Positions 44,176-52,924 of a stretch of 64,000 nucleotides of DNA are shown piece after piece. The notes beneath the pieces are model-generated. The model was given only the letters and a program-made list of their open reading frames with translations, had not been told where the DNA came from and made no database searches. This DNA comes from JAJPIG01 sp035531675. GTDB lineage: Bacteria > Desulfobacterota > Binatia > Binatales > Binataceae. The position numbers were made by a program, and so were the translations under genes. The stretch is from NCBI GenBank assembly GCA_035531675.1, contig DATKSL010000039.1, positions 1 to 64,000 on the forward strand, written 5' to 3'. How positions within the stretch are numbered: position 1 is the first letter of the stretch; every line of letters begins with the position of its first letter.

Positions 44176-45624
44176 ATGGGCCTGCTCAAGGGATTTCAGA
44201 AGTTTCGCGGCGGCTGGCCCGGCGGATGGAAAAAATACGCCCTCGGCTCGACCGGCGACCAGACCCCGCCGTTCGGACAGCCCAACGATCCGGACGACCG
44301 ACGTTCGCTGCTGCCGCCGCTCGGGCTTCGCGAATACTGGTACCCCGCCCTGCCCGCGCGCGGCGTGAAGTCGCGCAAGCCCGTCGGCCTGCGCATCTGC
44401 GGCATCGACATCGTGCTGTTTCGCGACTCCGCCCGCGAGGTACGCGCCCTGCACAACACCTGCCCTCATCGCGGCGCCTGGCTCTCATGGGGCGATTGTC
44501 ATTGGCAGGGCTTCCTGAGTTGCCCGTACCATGGCGCCACCTTCGATGGCGACGGAAACTGCGTCGAGTTCATTACCGAGGGTCCGGACTCCAGGATGGT
44601 CGGGCGGCTCAAGGCCAAACCTTTGCCAACCCGCACCCTCAAGGGCATCGTCTTTGTATGGATGGGCGAAGGCGAGCCGGTCCCGATCGAAGACGATGTC
44701 CCGCCCGAGCTGTTCGATCATGACGCCCTGGTTCGCCACACCTTTCGCTACTGGCGCTGCAACTGGATGGTGTCGCTGGAAAACACCTACGATTCACACA
44801 ACTGTTTTTTCGTCCATCGCAACTCGCTGTGGATGGCGATGACGCGTTACGCGGGCCGGCCGCGCACCCCAATTGGCTATCGGGCGCGAATAGTCAATAA
44901 CCGCTCGGTCCGGGTTCAGACTGGCGCCAATGAGTACTACGCCAAAGATACTCCCGACGGCAAAGTGCCGTTTCAAATGTACTATCCTCGCGCACGCGGC
45001 TACTGGCCGTTGCATCGCTATCGCCTCGCCTGGGTATGGCTGACGGAACGGATACTCGCGCTCAAGCTCAAGCTGCGAAGATTCGAGACGCCCGAGGAAT
45101 GGGAGGGAACGCGCCCGCCCGGAATTCAGCGCATCAGCACCTGGGACAGCATGTACACCCGCTGGGTAATTCCGGTCGAAGGCAACCTGACGCGCGTGAT
45201 GTATCTCTACTCGTCGCGGCCGGCGAGCCGGCTCGACTGGGCCAGGCGCGTGATGATGTGGCCGCTCTATAATTTTCTCGTGCATTACAACTTTTCCGAC
45301 CAGGATTTCGACGCGATTCGCACCGTTCAGTACTCATCGCCCGAGTTCCTGTCGTCGACCGATTCCTATCTGGTGATGGTGCGCAGGCTTTTTACCGAGC
45401 ATGCGCGCGGCGTGAAGCACACGCTCGCGGTCGCCCGCGATACCACCGCTGAAAAGCTCGTCGAGGAGGCGAATCGGTCGCTGAACGTCGAGGGCAACGA
45501 CGCCACCGAGGAAGGCGGCGCGGCGCAGGAATCCTCGAAAGAAGCGGGCGCCGGCTTCGGAATGCTGCTTACCGGCCGCCTCGGTCAGGCCGCCCCGGGA
45601 TCGAAAACCAAGCCGCAAGAGTAG
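44176..45624 (+). CDS. Rieske non-heme iron oxygenase, alpha subunit (1)
   Basis: A 482-residue protein. The Rieske [2Fe-2S] site is C96-P-H98 (NTCPHRGAWLSWG) and C116-P-Y-H119 (LSCPYHGATFD). The mononuclear iron region is ENTYDSHNCFFVHRNSLW. Here the two histidines are six residues apart instead of the usual five, and the Asp is closer than normal. It resembles the PobA/VanA-like or steroid-type single-component group. The C-terminal 60 residues are acidic and disordered. It follows the SDR gene. Confidence 0.88.
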   Translation: MGLLKGFQKFRGGWPGGWKKYALGSTGDQTPPFGQPNDPDDRRSLLPPLGLREYWYPALPARGVKSRKPVGLRICGIDIVLFRDSAREVRALHNTCPHRGAWLSWGDCHWQGFLSCPYHGATFDGDGNCVEFITEGPDSRMVGRLKAKPLPTRTLKGIVFVWMGEGEPVPIEDDVPPELFDHDALVRHTFRYWRCNWMVSLENTYDSHNCFFVHRNSLWMAMTRYAGRPRTPIGYRARIVNNRSVRVQTGANEYYAKDTPDGKVPFQMYYPRARGYWPLHRYRLAWVWLTERILALKLKLRRFETPEEWEGTRPPGIQRISTWDSMYTRWVIPVEGNLTRVMYLYSSRPASRLDWARRVMMWPLYNFLVHYNFSDQDFDAIRTVQYSSPEFLSSTDSYLVMVRRLFTEHARGVKHTLAVARDTTAEKLVEEANRSLNVEGNDATEEGGAAQESSKEAGAGFGMLLTGRLGQAAPGSKTKPQE

Positions 45625-45663
45625 CCTGACCCGACGGCCGCAACCCCGACTACGTGGAGAGCG

Positions 45664-48498
45664 TCAGCCCTGCTTGATGTAGAACGCCTCGGCTGCGGGA
45701 CGATAAACCCGCGCCAGCCACAGCGGACGACGAAGCCCGCCCGGTCCGGGCGCCGGTCGCGCCATCGCCAGCCATCGCCGGTAAACCTCGTGTGATTTGC
45801 CGGTATCGACGAAGATATCGCCATAGCGGTCGCCCGCTCCCGGCCGCGCGACCGTTACCTTTTGATGCCAGCAGTGCTGGCCACTTACGGGATCCGGCTG
45901 CACCGGAAAGGTCAGATTTTGATGCACGCCGGCGTCGTGCCACCAAATTCGTTCGGAGTCCGGATCGGCGCTCGCAAAGGGCTCGACGCCGCGCCGCTGG
46001 CGCATCAGCCATTGCCCCTCAGCGACCTGGTTCAATTCGACCAGCGCTGACGACCAGCGCTCGCCCCCGGTGTCCGGTTTGAGGCGCCAGCGGCCCAGAT
46101 GATGCGAGCACGCGATAACGCCGGGCCTGATACTTTCGGTGACCCAGACCTTATCGACGAAATAGCCAATTTCACTGCTGATCTTCAGCAAATCGCCGGT
46201 GCCGACGTTCAGCCGGCGAGCGTCCTCGGGATGGAGCCACAGCGGGTTGCTATGTGAGATTTCGTTAAGCCACTTCGCATTGCCCGAACGAGTATGCACC
46301 AGGGTAGGCAGTCGAAAAGTTGGCAATAGCAACATCTCGCCGCGCGCGCGCTCGATATTACTCCAGTGGACGTGACTGCGGATGTAGCAGGGAATTGAGT
46401 ATTCCGGCCATTTCCACTCTTTGATCGTACTTGAATAGAACTCCAGCTTGCGTGACGCGGTTGGAAACCCCGTGTAGTTCTGCTCATCGATCCGCACCCC
46501 GACCCCTGCTCCCGCGCGGCGCAGCACGCCGCTTTCGGGTTCGAATTCGCTCTGACGGACCTCCTCGTCGCTCAACAATTTTTCATGCGTGTTGTAGACC
46601 GAATCCTCGACCAGGAACGCGCCGTACTTGCGCATATACTGGAGCGGGGTCAGCCCTTGCCCTGCGGCCGCCTCGGGCAGGCCGGGCACGCTATGCTCGA
46701 ACATCCAGCCGTAGAGCTCGTCGACGGTCAGCTTCTCACCGGGCCGGTACGGCGATTCGAAATACTTCCTGATGCCGAGCGCACCGTCCGGATCGATCCG
46801 CCACGACAGCTCGATCCAGAACTCGTCCTCTTCCCAGACTTCGCCGAGGCCGGCTTCGCGATGGGCCTCCCAGGTGGAGTTGAATCGTCGTCCGTCCTGC
46901 TCCATCGCGGCCCGCAGCACCGGCTGACGGAATCCGATCCAGCGGGCCGCGTGGGTCTCCTGACTCAGCAGGTCATGACGCTCCGAAGCGAGCCCCATCG
47001 GCAGCACATAGTCAGCGAACCAGGCGGTCTCGCTCCAGATCGGCGTCAGGCAGGCGTGGCGCTCGACCTTGCGCTCATCGCTGAGCGCCTCAATCCACGA
47101 CATGCCATCGGGATTGGTCCAGACCGGGTTGTAGACGCGCGTGAAGTACATCGCCAGCTTGCCGCGTCCCTCCTTCAGGAAGTGCGGCAGCAGGAAGCTC
47201 ATCTCGAAAAAGGACAGCGGAAACTCACGCGGCCACATCATCTCGTTCCAGCGCTTCGGTCCTGGCGGCATCATCGGCGGTGCAGGAATGAACTTGTTGG
47301 CGATGCCGAGACCTGTTCCGCCCGGAGCGTTGATCGCGCCCATCAGCACCGCGAGGAACTCGAGCGCGCGCGCCACCTGCCAGCCGCCAAGATTGCCGGC
47401 CGCCGCGTTGCGCCATACGTGAGTCGCCAGCGCCGAGCCCGCACGTCCAACCTCCCGCGCGATCTCGACGATCGTGGCCGCGTCGCATCCGGATTCGCGC
47501 GCCGCAAACTCGGGCGTGTACTCGGCGTAGAGCTCCTTGAGCGTGCGCTCGAAGGTCTCGAAGGTCTGCGGCTTGTCCGGATGCTCCGCGCGCAGATACT
47601 CCTCCCAGTTCACCCAGCGGCGCACGAATTCGCGGTCGTACCAGCCGTTTTCGATCACCAGTTGGCAGATCGCGAGCAGCACTGCGGCTTCGGTGCCCGG
47701 CCAGGTCGAGAGCCAGTAGTCCGCCTTCGCGGCGGTATTCGAAAGCCGCGTGTCGATTACACAGACCTTCGCGCCCCGCGACTTGGCGTCGATGATCCGC
47801 TGGGCATGCGGGTTGAAGTAGTGCCCGGCCTCGAGATGCGAGCTCAGGAGCAGCACGAAGCGCGCGTTGGCATGATCGGGCGAAGGGCGATCGGCGCCAT
47901 GCCAGAAGGCATAGCCAGTCCGCGCGCCCGCCGAGCAAACATTGGTATGGCTGTTATGCCCGTCGATTCCCCAGGCATGCAGCACGCGCTGGTTGTATAT
48001 CAGCTCATGCCCCGGTCGACCGACGTGGTAAACGATCTCATTGCGGCGGTCCTCAACTAGCGCCTGGCGGATGCGCCCGGCGAGGTCATCGAGCACCGCA
48101 TCCCACGTGACCCGCTCCCATCGCCCCTCGCCGCGCTGTCCCACGCGCCGCATCGGGTAGAGGATGCGCTCGGGATCGTTGACCTGGTTGATGGTCGCGG
48201 GTCCCTTCGCGCAATTGCGGCCGCGGCTGCCCGGGTGCAGCGGATTACCCTCGAACTTGCGAATCCGCATGGTCTCGCGATCGACGTAGGCCAGCAGGCC
48301 GCATCCGGCTTCGCAGTTGAAGCAAATCGTCGGCACCAGGGTGTAGTGGCGGCTGACCTTGCGCGGCCATTGGGCGGGGTCGAACTCCTCCCAGTCGTGC
48401 CAGCGGTCCGCGGGCGGGAAACTCGCCAGTCCGCCGGGCGGTGTCTCGAGATTCTGTGCGGAGGGACTCAGCGGTTGAAGGTCGTCGAACTGCGCCAT
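45664..48498 (-). CDS. molybdopterin oxidoreductase, catalytic subunit (SoeA-like?)
   Basis: A 944-residue DMSO-reductase-family enzyme. The [4Fe-4S] cysteines are C59-x2-C62-x3-C66 and C96 (TICFNCEAGCGLL, GRNCAKGPATINQ). The likely Mo ligand is C188 in NSHTNVCSAGARTG. Other typical segments are VCVIDTRLSNTAAKADYWL and NPLWLHPEDARRLNVGTGDL in the molybdopterin dinucleotide domain. No twin-arginine signal is visible, so it works in the cytoplasm. Size and partner organisation resemble SoeABC sulfite dehydrogenase, but a formate or other substrate cannot be excluded. Confidence 0.85.
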   Translation of the reverse strand: MAQFDDLQPLSPSAQNLETPPGGLASFPPADRWHDWEEFDPAQWPRKVSRHYTLVPTICFNCEAGCGLLAYVDRETMRIRKFEGNPLHPGSRGRNCAKGPATINQVNDPERILYPMRRVGQRGEGRWERVTWDAVLDDLAGRIRQALVEDRRNEIVYHVGRPGHELIYNQRVLHAWGIDGHNSHTNVCSAGARTGYAFWHGADRPSPDHANARFVLLLSSHLEAGHYFNPHAQRIIDAKSRGAKVCVIDTRLSNTAAKADYWLSTWPGTEAAVLLAICQLVIENGWYDREFVRRWVNWEEYLRAEHPDKPQTFETFERTLKELYAEYTPEFAARESGCDAATIVEIAREVGRAGSALATHVWRNAAAGNLGGWQVARALEFLAVLMGAINAPGGTGLGIANKFIPAPPMMPPGPKRWNEMMWPREFPLSFFEMSFLLPHFLKEGRGKLAMYFTRVYNPVWTNPDGMSWIEALSDERKVERHACLTPIWSETAWFADYVLPMGLASERHDLLSQETHAARWIGFRQPVLRAAMEQDGRRFNSTWEAHREAGLGEVWEEDEFWIELSWRIDPDGALGIRKYFESPYRPGEKLTVDELYGWMFEHSVPGLPEAAAGQGLTPLQYMRKYGAFLVEDSVYNTHEKLLSDEEVRQSEFEPESGVLRRAGAGVGVRIDEQNYTGFPTASRKLEFYSSTIKEWKWPEYSIPCYIRSHVHWSNIERARGEMLLLPTFRLPTLVHTRSGNAKWLNEISHSNPLWLHPEDARRLNVGTGDLLKISSEIGYFVDKVWVTESIRPGVIACSHHLGRWRLKPDTGGERWSSALVELNQVAEGQWLMRQRRGVEPFASADPDSERIWWHDAGVHQNLTFPVQPDPVSGQHCWHQKVTVARPGAGDRYGDIFVDTGKSHEVYRRWLAMARPAPGPGGLRRPLWLARVYRPAAEAFYIKQG

Positions 48499-48513
48499 CG
48501 TTGCCCTTGTCTA

Positions 48514-50076
48514 TCAGCTGAGCGGAACGGCCTGCCCCGCTTCGATCCAGATAGTTTCGAACGCCGCCAGGCCGCCCAGCGCAGCCAGCGCCGCGACGAC
48601 GCGGAGCATTGCGGCGAAAGCTCCGGCCTCGTTTGACGCCAGCCATAGCAGCGCGAGCGGGACAATCACCCCGACGATTACGCTAAGCCCCCAAAATCTT
48701 CGGCTGAGCCCGCCTTTGGTGATAATCTCGGCGGCGCGCTTCACATCTTCGCTGATGGCCGGCAGGTACAACTCCGCGACCACCATCGCCAGGCCGATCA
48801 CCAGCGCGGCGACCAGAATCGATACCAGGTGCATCGTCGTAGCTGATGAAGCCGCGATGAAAATTGCAGGCAGCAGCAGCAGCGCGGCACCGGCGATCAA
48901 CGCCTGCACAATCAGATGCCAGAGGAACAGCGGGCTCTGCCAGAGCTCTCGGCCCTTGGCCTGCGCGAACAGAAACGCGGTATAGCCGGCGGTCGCGATT
49001 CCAAGCGCCGCGCCGGCGATCTCGATCGTCGGCGGCACCTGTGGTGCGAAAATTCCGAATCCCAGCCAAGCCAGCGCGACCGCGCTGTAAGCCATCAGGA
49101 TGTAGCATCCCCAGACCAGCCACGAGCCGAGGTTGGGTTTGGTCAGCAGGTAGTAGAAGCGGTCGGGCCGCTTCAGATCGGCTATCAGTATCACCGAGGT
49201 CAGCCCGGTAAAGAACAGCGCCACCAGCGGGCTCACGATATTGGTGGTCGCGTCGGCGACACCCGGAAGCATCGCAAGCAGCGCCGCGACGATCAGCGCG
49301 CCCGCCGCGATCGACTTGGTCCACAGATAGGCGGCGGCCTTGCCACCCCACGGCGGCGGATGAGCGATATCGTAAACCTCGCGCGCGCCGCCCGGAATTG
49401 CGCCGGCTCCGTTCGAGCCCGGCGCGACGTAAGCATCCTCATTCGGCTGGCGCTCGGCCCATAGATAAGCCGGTTGCTTCTCGAGCATGGTAGGCTGCAG
49501 CAGGTCGCCGTCGACGCCGACATAAAAGAGCTTGGGCTGCGTGCCCTTATGCGGTTTGCGCGCCGTCACCTTTTGTCCCGTGACCGCCCGGCTGATACGG
49601 CTGGCGGGATCGTCGAGGTCGCCGGGAATGATCGCCTGGGTCGGACAGACGATCACGCAGGCCGGTTCGAGTCCGGACTCCACTCGATGCGCGCAGTAGT
49701 TGCACTTGGCGGCAGTGTTGCTGTTCGGATCGATATAGAGGGCATCGTAGGGACAGGCCTGCATGCAGGACTTGCATCCGATGCAGCGCGCATTGTCGAA
49801 ATCGACGATTCCGTCCGGGCGCTTGAACAAGGCCGAGGTCGGGCAAATCTCGACGCACGGCGCGGCGTCGCAATGATTACATCGGAGTACGGCGAAGTGG
49901 CGCGACACATCGGGGAAGTGGCCCTTCTCGATGTACTTCACCCAGGTCCTGAAGACCCCGACTGCGACGTTATGCTCTTCCTTGCAGGCGACCGTGCAGG
50001 CGTGGCATCCGATGCAGCGGTTCTGATCGATTACAAACCCGTAGCGCAATAATTTTCCCCTGGGCAGGCGGACCAC
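48514..50076 (-). CDS. fused ferredoxin (4x[4Fe-4S]) - NrfD membrane subunit
   Basis: A 520-residue fusion. Residues about 10-190 form a DmsB/HybA-type electron-transfer domain with CIGCHACTVACKEEH, CNHCDAAPCVEICP, CIGCKSCMQACP and CNYCAHRVE..ACVIVCP clusters. After a linker (about 190-250), an NrfD/PsrC-type domain of about eight helices follows, ending FETIWIEAGQAVPLS. In relatives these are separate B and C subunits. It would pass electrons between the catalytic subunit 15 bp downstream and the quinone pool. No Tat signal is seen. Confidence 0.9.
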   Translation of the reverse strand: MVRLPRGKLLRYGFVIDQNRCIGCHACTVACKEEHNVAVGVFRTWVKYIEKGHFPDVSRHFAVLRCNHCDAAPCVEICPTSALFKRPDGIVDFDNARCIGCKSCMQACPYDALYIDPNSNTAAKCNYCAHRVESGLEPACVIVCPTQAIIPGDLDDPASRISRAVTGQKVTARKPHKGTQPKLFYVGVDGDLLQPTMLEKQPAYLWAERQPNEDAYVAPGSNGAGAIPGGAREVYDIAHPPPWGGKAAAYLWTKSIAAGALIVAALLAMLPGVADATTNIVSPLVALFFTGLTSVILIADLKRPDRFYYLLTKPNLGSWLVWGCYILMAYSAVALAWLGFGIFAPQVPPTIEIAGAALGIATAGYTAFLFAQAKGRELWQSPLFLWHLIVQALIAGAALLLLPAIFIAASSATTMHLVSILVAALVIGLAMVVAELYLPAISEDVKRAAEIITKGGLSRRFWGLSVIVGVIVPLALLWLASNEAGAFAAMLRVVAALAALGGLAAFETIWIEAGQAVPLS

Positions 50077-50162
50077 GACGATCGAGGTCGGGAAACCATC
50101 TTAGGTAGCGCCTTACTCAAGCACAAACTGCGACCCCGCTTATACTCCAAGTGATGAGAGCA

Positions 50163-50561
50163 CTAGTGATGAGACTTGCGCGCCGCGCCACGCTTGCCCT
50201 TGGGCGCCGCGGGCTTGACCGCGGGATCGACGCGTTGCTTGCGCAGTTCGCTGGCCCGCGCCTGACGGTCGTCGTATTCGGTGCCGTGCCCGGTTCGATA
50301 AGCCGCGAAGCGCTCCGCCGCCTGATCGTTCATCCAGCAAAAACGCGCCGCCGGCGGCAGCGTTGGCGCCAGCGGACGCGTCAGCGCGTCGATCTCCCGG
50401 CTGCCCGCGGCGTCTGAGCCGGCGATCGCGAAATTCGAAATCACCCGCCGCGCCGGACGCGCGCAGGCGGGACAGCGGCGCTTGCGGGCGCGCTCCGCCA
50501 GGCCGGCCAGCGCCTCGAAGGTCAGGCCGCAGCCGGCGCACTGCCATTCATAGAGCGGCAT
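50163..50561 (-). CDS. FmdB-type zinc-ribbon protein
   Basis: A 132-residue protein. The FmdB regulatory zinc ribbon is at the N-terminus: MPLYEWQCAGCGLTFE followed by RKRRCPACARPARRVIS, giving two CxxC pairs. The rest is charged and probably disordered. Proteins of this family are small regulators or accessory factors; function is not known. It follows the metallo-hydrolase gene by 9 bp. Confidence 0.85.
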   Translation of the reverse strand: MPLYEWQCAGCGLTFEALAGLAERARKRRCPACARPARRVISNFAIAGSDAAGSREIDALTRPLAPTLPPAARFCWMNDQAAERFAAYRTGHGTEYDDRQARASELRKQRVDPAVKPAAPKGKRGAARKSHH

Positions 50562-50570
50562 GAGGGCGAC

Positions 50571-51347
50571 TCAATCGAGCTGATGCGGATTCTCCCGCCA
50601 ATCGTCGGGATCGTGAGTGATCCAGATCTGGGCGCCGCCCAGATCGCGCATCGCCTTGATACGCTTGAGCGAGGCCATCGACTGCAGGTGGTTGACGCTG
50701 AACGGCATCGAGACCTCGTCTTCGAGCGAGGCCCGGGTATGGACCGTGTCGCCGGTGACCAGCACGCGCCGGTTCGGCAGGTTGACCACGATCGAACATT
50801 CGCCCGGCGTATGCCCGGGCGTGTAGAGAAAGGTCACCGCGCCGTCGCCGAACAAATCCTGGTCCTGCCCGAGCTCGATCCATTGAAAGCCGCGCGTCGG
50901 CAGGAAGTCCTCGAGGATAAAGGCCCAGCGCCGATCCGGGTCGGGCCAGTAGGCATAGCGCAGCTCGCCGGCGCCGACGATGAACTTGGCCTGCGGAAAG
51001 TAGCCGAGACCGCCGGCATGGTCGAGATGGCCGTGCGAGAGTACGACGTACTTGACGTCGCTGGTCTTGTAGCCGACGCGCTCGATCTGTTTGTCGAGAG
51101 TTTCGCTCTTGGTCCACTCAAACGGCATGTGCGCCGCGATCGGACCCCAGTAGCCGACCGGATCGTCGAGAATCTTCGGATTACAACCGCTGTCGAACAG
51201 CACCAGTCCCTTGGGATGCTCGATCAGGAACGACGGCGTTGGAATCTGCACCGGGACCGGTTCGGCCCCGAGCATCAGCATCGAGCGCGGAATACTTAAC
51301 GTCGCGCCCGGCAGTGCCCACATCCTTCTGGCTTTTCCTTCGGCCAT
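50571..51347 (-). CDS. metallo-beta-lactamase-fold hydrolase (AHL-lactonase-like)
   Basis: About 258 residues. The metal-binding motif is SHGHLDHAGGLGYFP (HxHxDH), with a further His in YTPGHTPGECS, Asp in VLVTGDTVHT and the last His in ITHDPDDW. The N-terminus (PVPVQIPTPSFLIEHPKG) is typical of N-acyl-homoserine-lactonase-like enzymes. A lactone or ester is the likely substrate, but quorum-quenching activity is not shown. The ATG at 51347 with GAGGG upstream is preferred over 51428. Confidence 0.87.
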   Translation of the reverse strand: MAEGKARRMWALPGATLSIPRSMLMLGAEPVPVQIPTPSFLIEHPKGLVLFDSGCNPKILDDPVGYWGPIAAHMPFEWTKSETLDKQIERVGYKTSDVKYVVLSHGHLDHAGGLGYFPQAKFIVGAGELRYAYWPDPDRRWAFILEDFLPTRGFQWIELGQDQDLFGDGAVTFLYTPGHTPGECSIVVNLPNRRVLVTGDTVHTRASLEDEVSMPFSVNHLQSMASLKRIKAMRDLGGAQIWITHDPDDWRENPHQLD

Positions 51348-51466
51348 ATTGCCCTCGGAGCTGCGCGACCGGGATGCGCTGCCACGGCGGCGGGCAGCGA
51401 GAGGCGCAGCGCGAGCGATAACTCGCACAGGCCTGCGGCAATGTCAAAGGCGGGAGCCGCCGACCC

Positions 51467-52765
51467 TCACGCGACGCGCCGGACTTTCGCGCTGCTCGAC
51501 CGGGTCCGCTTCGAGCCGCTCACCTGGGCGTTCCACTTGCGCCAGAACGATCGCAACTGCTCTTCATCGACGGCCTGGGATTCGCGCACGATGCCGCGCG
51601 ACATGTCCGACCACTCGACTTCGCGCGCCGCCCTGAAACCGCGCTGGCACGACTCCATCGCCTCGTTGTCGTCGGGCGTCGAGAGTCCGCCGGGACCGAG
51701 GAAGGTGAGGAAGTTGTCGAGGCGTCGCGCGCGCCAGGCCGGCGATTCATCGGCCGGGGCCATCGACCACGCCCTGACTTCCATGTAATCCGGCGCGACC
51801 GGATAAAACGTGCGGATGGTGATGCCCATGATGTCGTTGATCATCAGGTTGGGATAGACCAGCACGTTGCGATTCCACTCCGCGATGCGCAGCGCGCGCT
51901 GCTCGCCGAAGCGGGCGGTCAGGCGGCGACGGTTCGCTTCGATTTCGCGCTTGGCCTCGTCGCCCCATCGCGGATCCCATCGAAGCTGCGGCCGTCCCCA
52001 GTTGCCCTCGTACTCCTCGACCGCGTTGCCGTTGCCGAGCTCCCGGCCGAAGCCGCGCACCGGGGCCTGCGAAACGTCATTGCCGACCACGCGCAGGTAA
52101 TCGATATAGCTCTTATGCAGCGGCGCGACGTGGTAGCTCTCGAGGCTGTTCTCGACCAGCATCTTCCAGTTGGCGTGCGAGGAGTAGAGATGAGTACCGC
52201 CGACGATCTCCATCCCAGCCGCCGCCTGATCCATGATCAGGTCGAGCTGCTCTTTGGCGTTGGCGAGGTAGGTGACGAAATCCTCGATGTTCGGATCGAA
52301 GCTCACAAAGATCAGGCCGCGATAATTGGTCAGGCGCGGGAGCGACTTGAGTCCCAGCTCGGCTTTGTCGAACGCCGGACCGTAGCCCGCCGCGTCGGGC
52401 ACACCCACCAGCTCGCCGCGATTGTTGAAGGTCCAGGCATGGTAAAAGCACTGAAAGGTCCGGGCGTTGCCCTCGGCCTCGCGGCAGAGCTGCGCCCCGC
52501 GATGGGTGCAACTGTTGATCAGCACGCGAAGCTCGCCGTCGCTGTCGCGGCACAGGATAACCGGGCGGCCGGCGACGTCACGGCTCTGGAAATCGCCGCG
52601 ATTGCGTACCTCGGACTCATGCCCGACGTAGATCCACGAGCGGTCGAAGACCCGCTCGCGTTCGAGCTCGAGAATCTCGGGCGAAGTGTAGGCGGTGCGA
52701 TGAACCTGGAAGAGGCAGCGCTTGGGATCGTCGATCACCAGACTGCGCATACGACCGTTCTCCAT
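51467..52765 (-). CDS. Rieske non-heme iron oxygenase, alpha subunit (2)
   Basis: A 432-residue ring-hydroxylating oxygenase large subunit. The Rieske site is C86-T-H88 (NSCTHRGAQLC) and C106-F-Y-H109 (FQCFYHAWTFNNRG). The catalytic iron site is in VENSLESYHVAPLHKSY with the normal H-x4-H spacing. LVYPNLMINDIMGITIRTFY near residue 310 is typical of aromatic dioxygenases. No beta subunit, ferredoxin or reductase gene is adjacent, so electron donors must be encoded elsewhere. Confidence 0.92.
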   Translation of the reverse strand: MENGRMRSLVIDDPKRCLFQVHRTAYTSPEILELERERVFDRSWIYVGHESEVRNRGDFQSRDVAGRPVILCRDSDGELRVLINSCTHRGAQLCREAEGNARTFQCFYHAWTFNNRGELVGVPDAAGYGPAFDKAELGLKSLPRLTNYRGLIFVSFDPNIEDFVTYLANAKEQLDLIMDQAAAGMEIVGGTHLYSSHANWKMLVENSLESYHVAPLHKSYIDYLRVVGNDVSQAPVRGFGRELGNGNAVEEYEGNWGRPQLRWDPRWGDEAKREIEANRRRLTARFGEQRALRIAEWNRNVLVYPNLMINDIMGITIRTFYPVAPDYMEVRAWSMAPADESPAWRARRLDNFLTFLGPGGLSTPDDNEAMESCQRGFRAAREVEWSDMSRGIVRESQAVDEEQLRSFWRKWNAQVSGSKRTRSSSAKVRRVA

Positions 52766-52924
52766 GATGCCTCCTCGGTTCGGATGGGCGCGCTCGGAGC
52801 GGCTCTCAAGCGAGATCTATTAAATCAGCGCGCGCGCCGCAATCCGGTCTGTCGCCGCGACCGCGAGCCAAGCCACGACGGGCGCAGGAATCCGATCGTC
52901 CGCCGGTTGTTCGATCCGGCCGGC

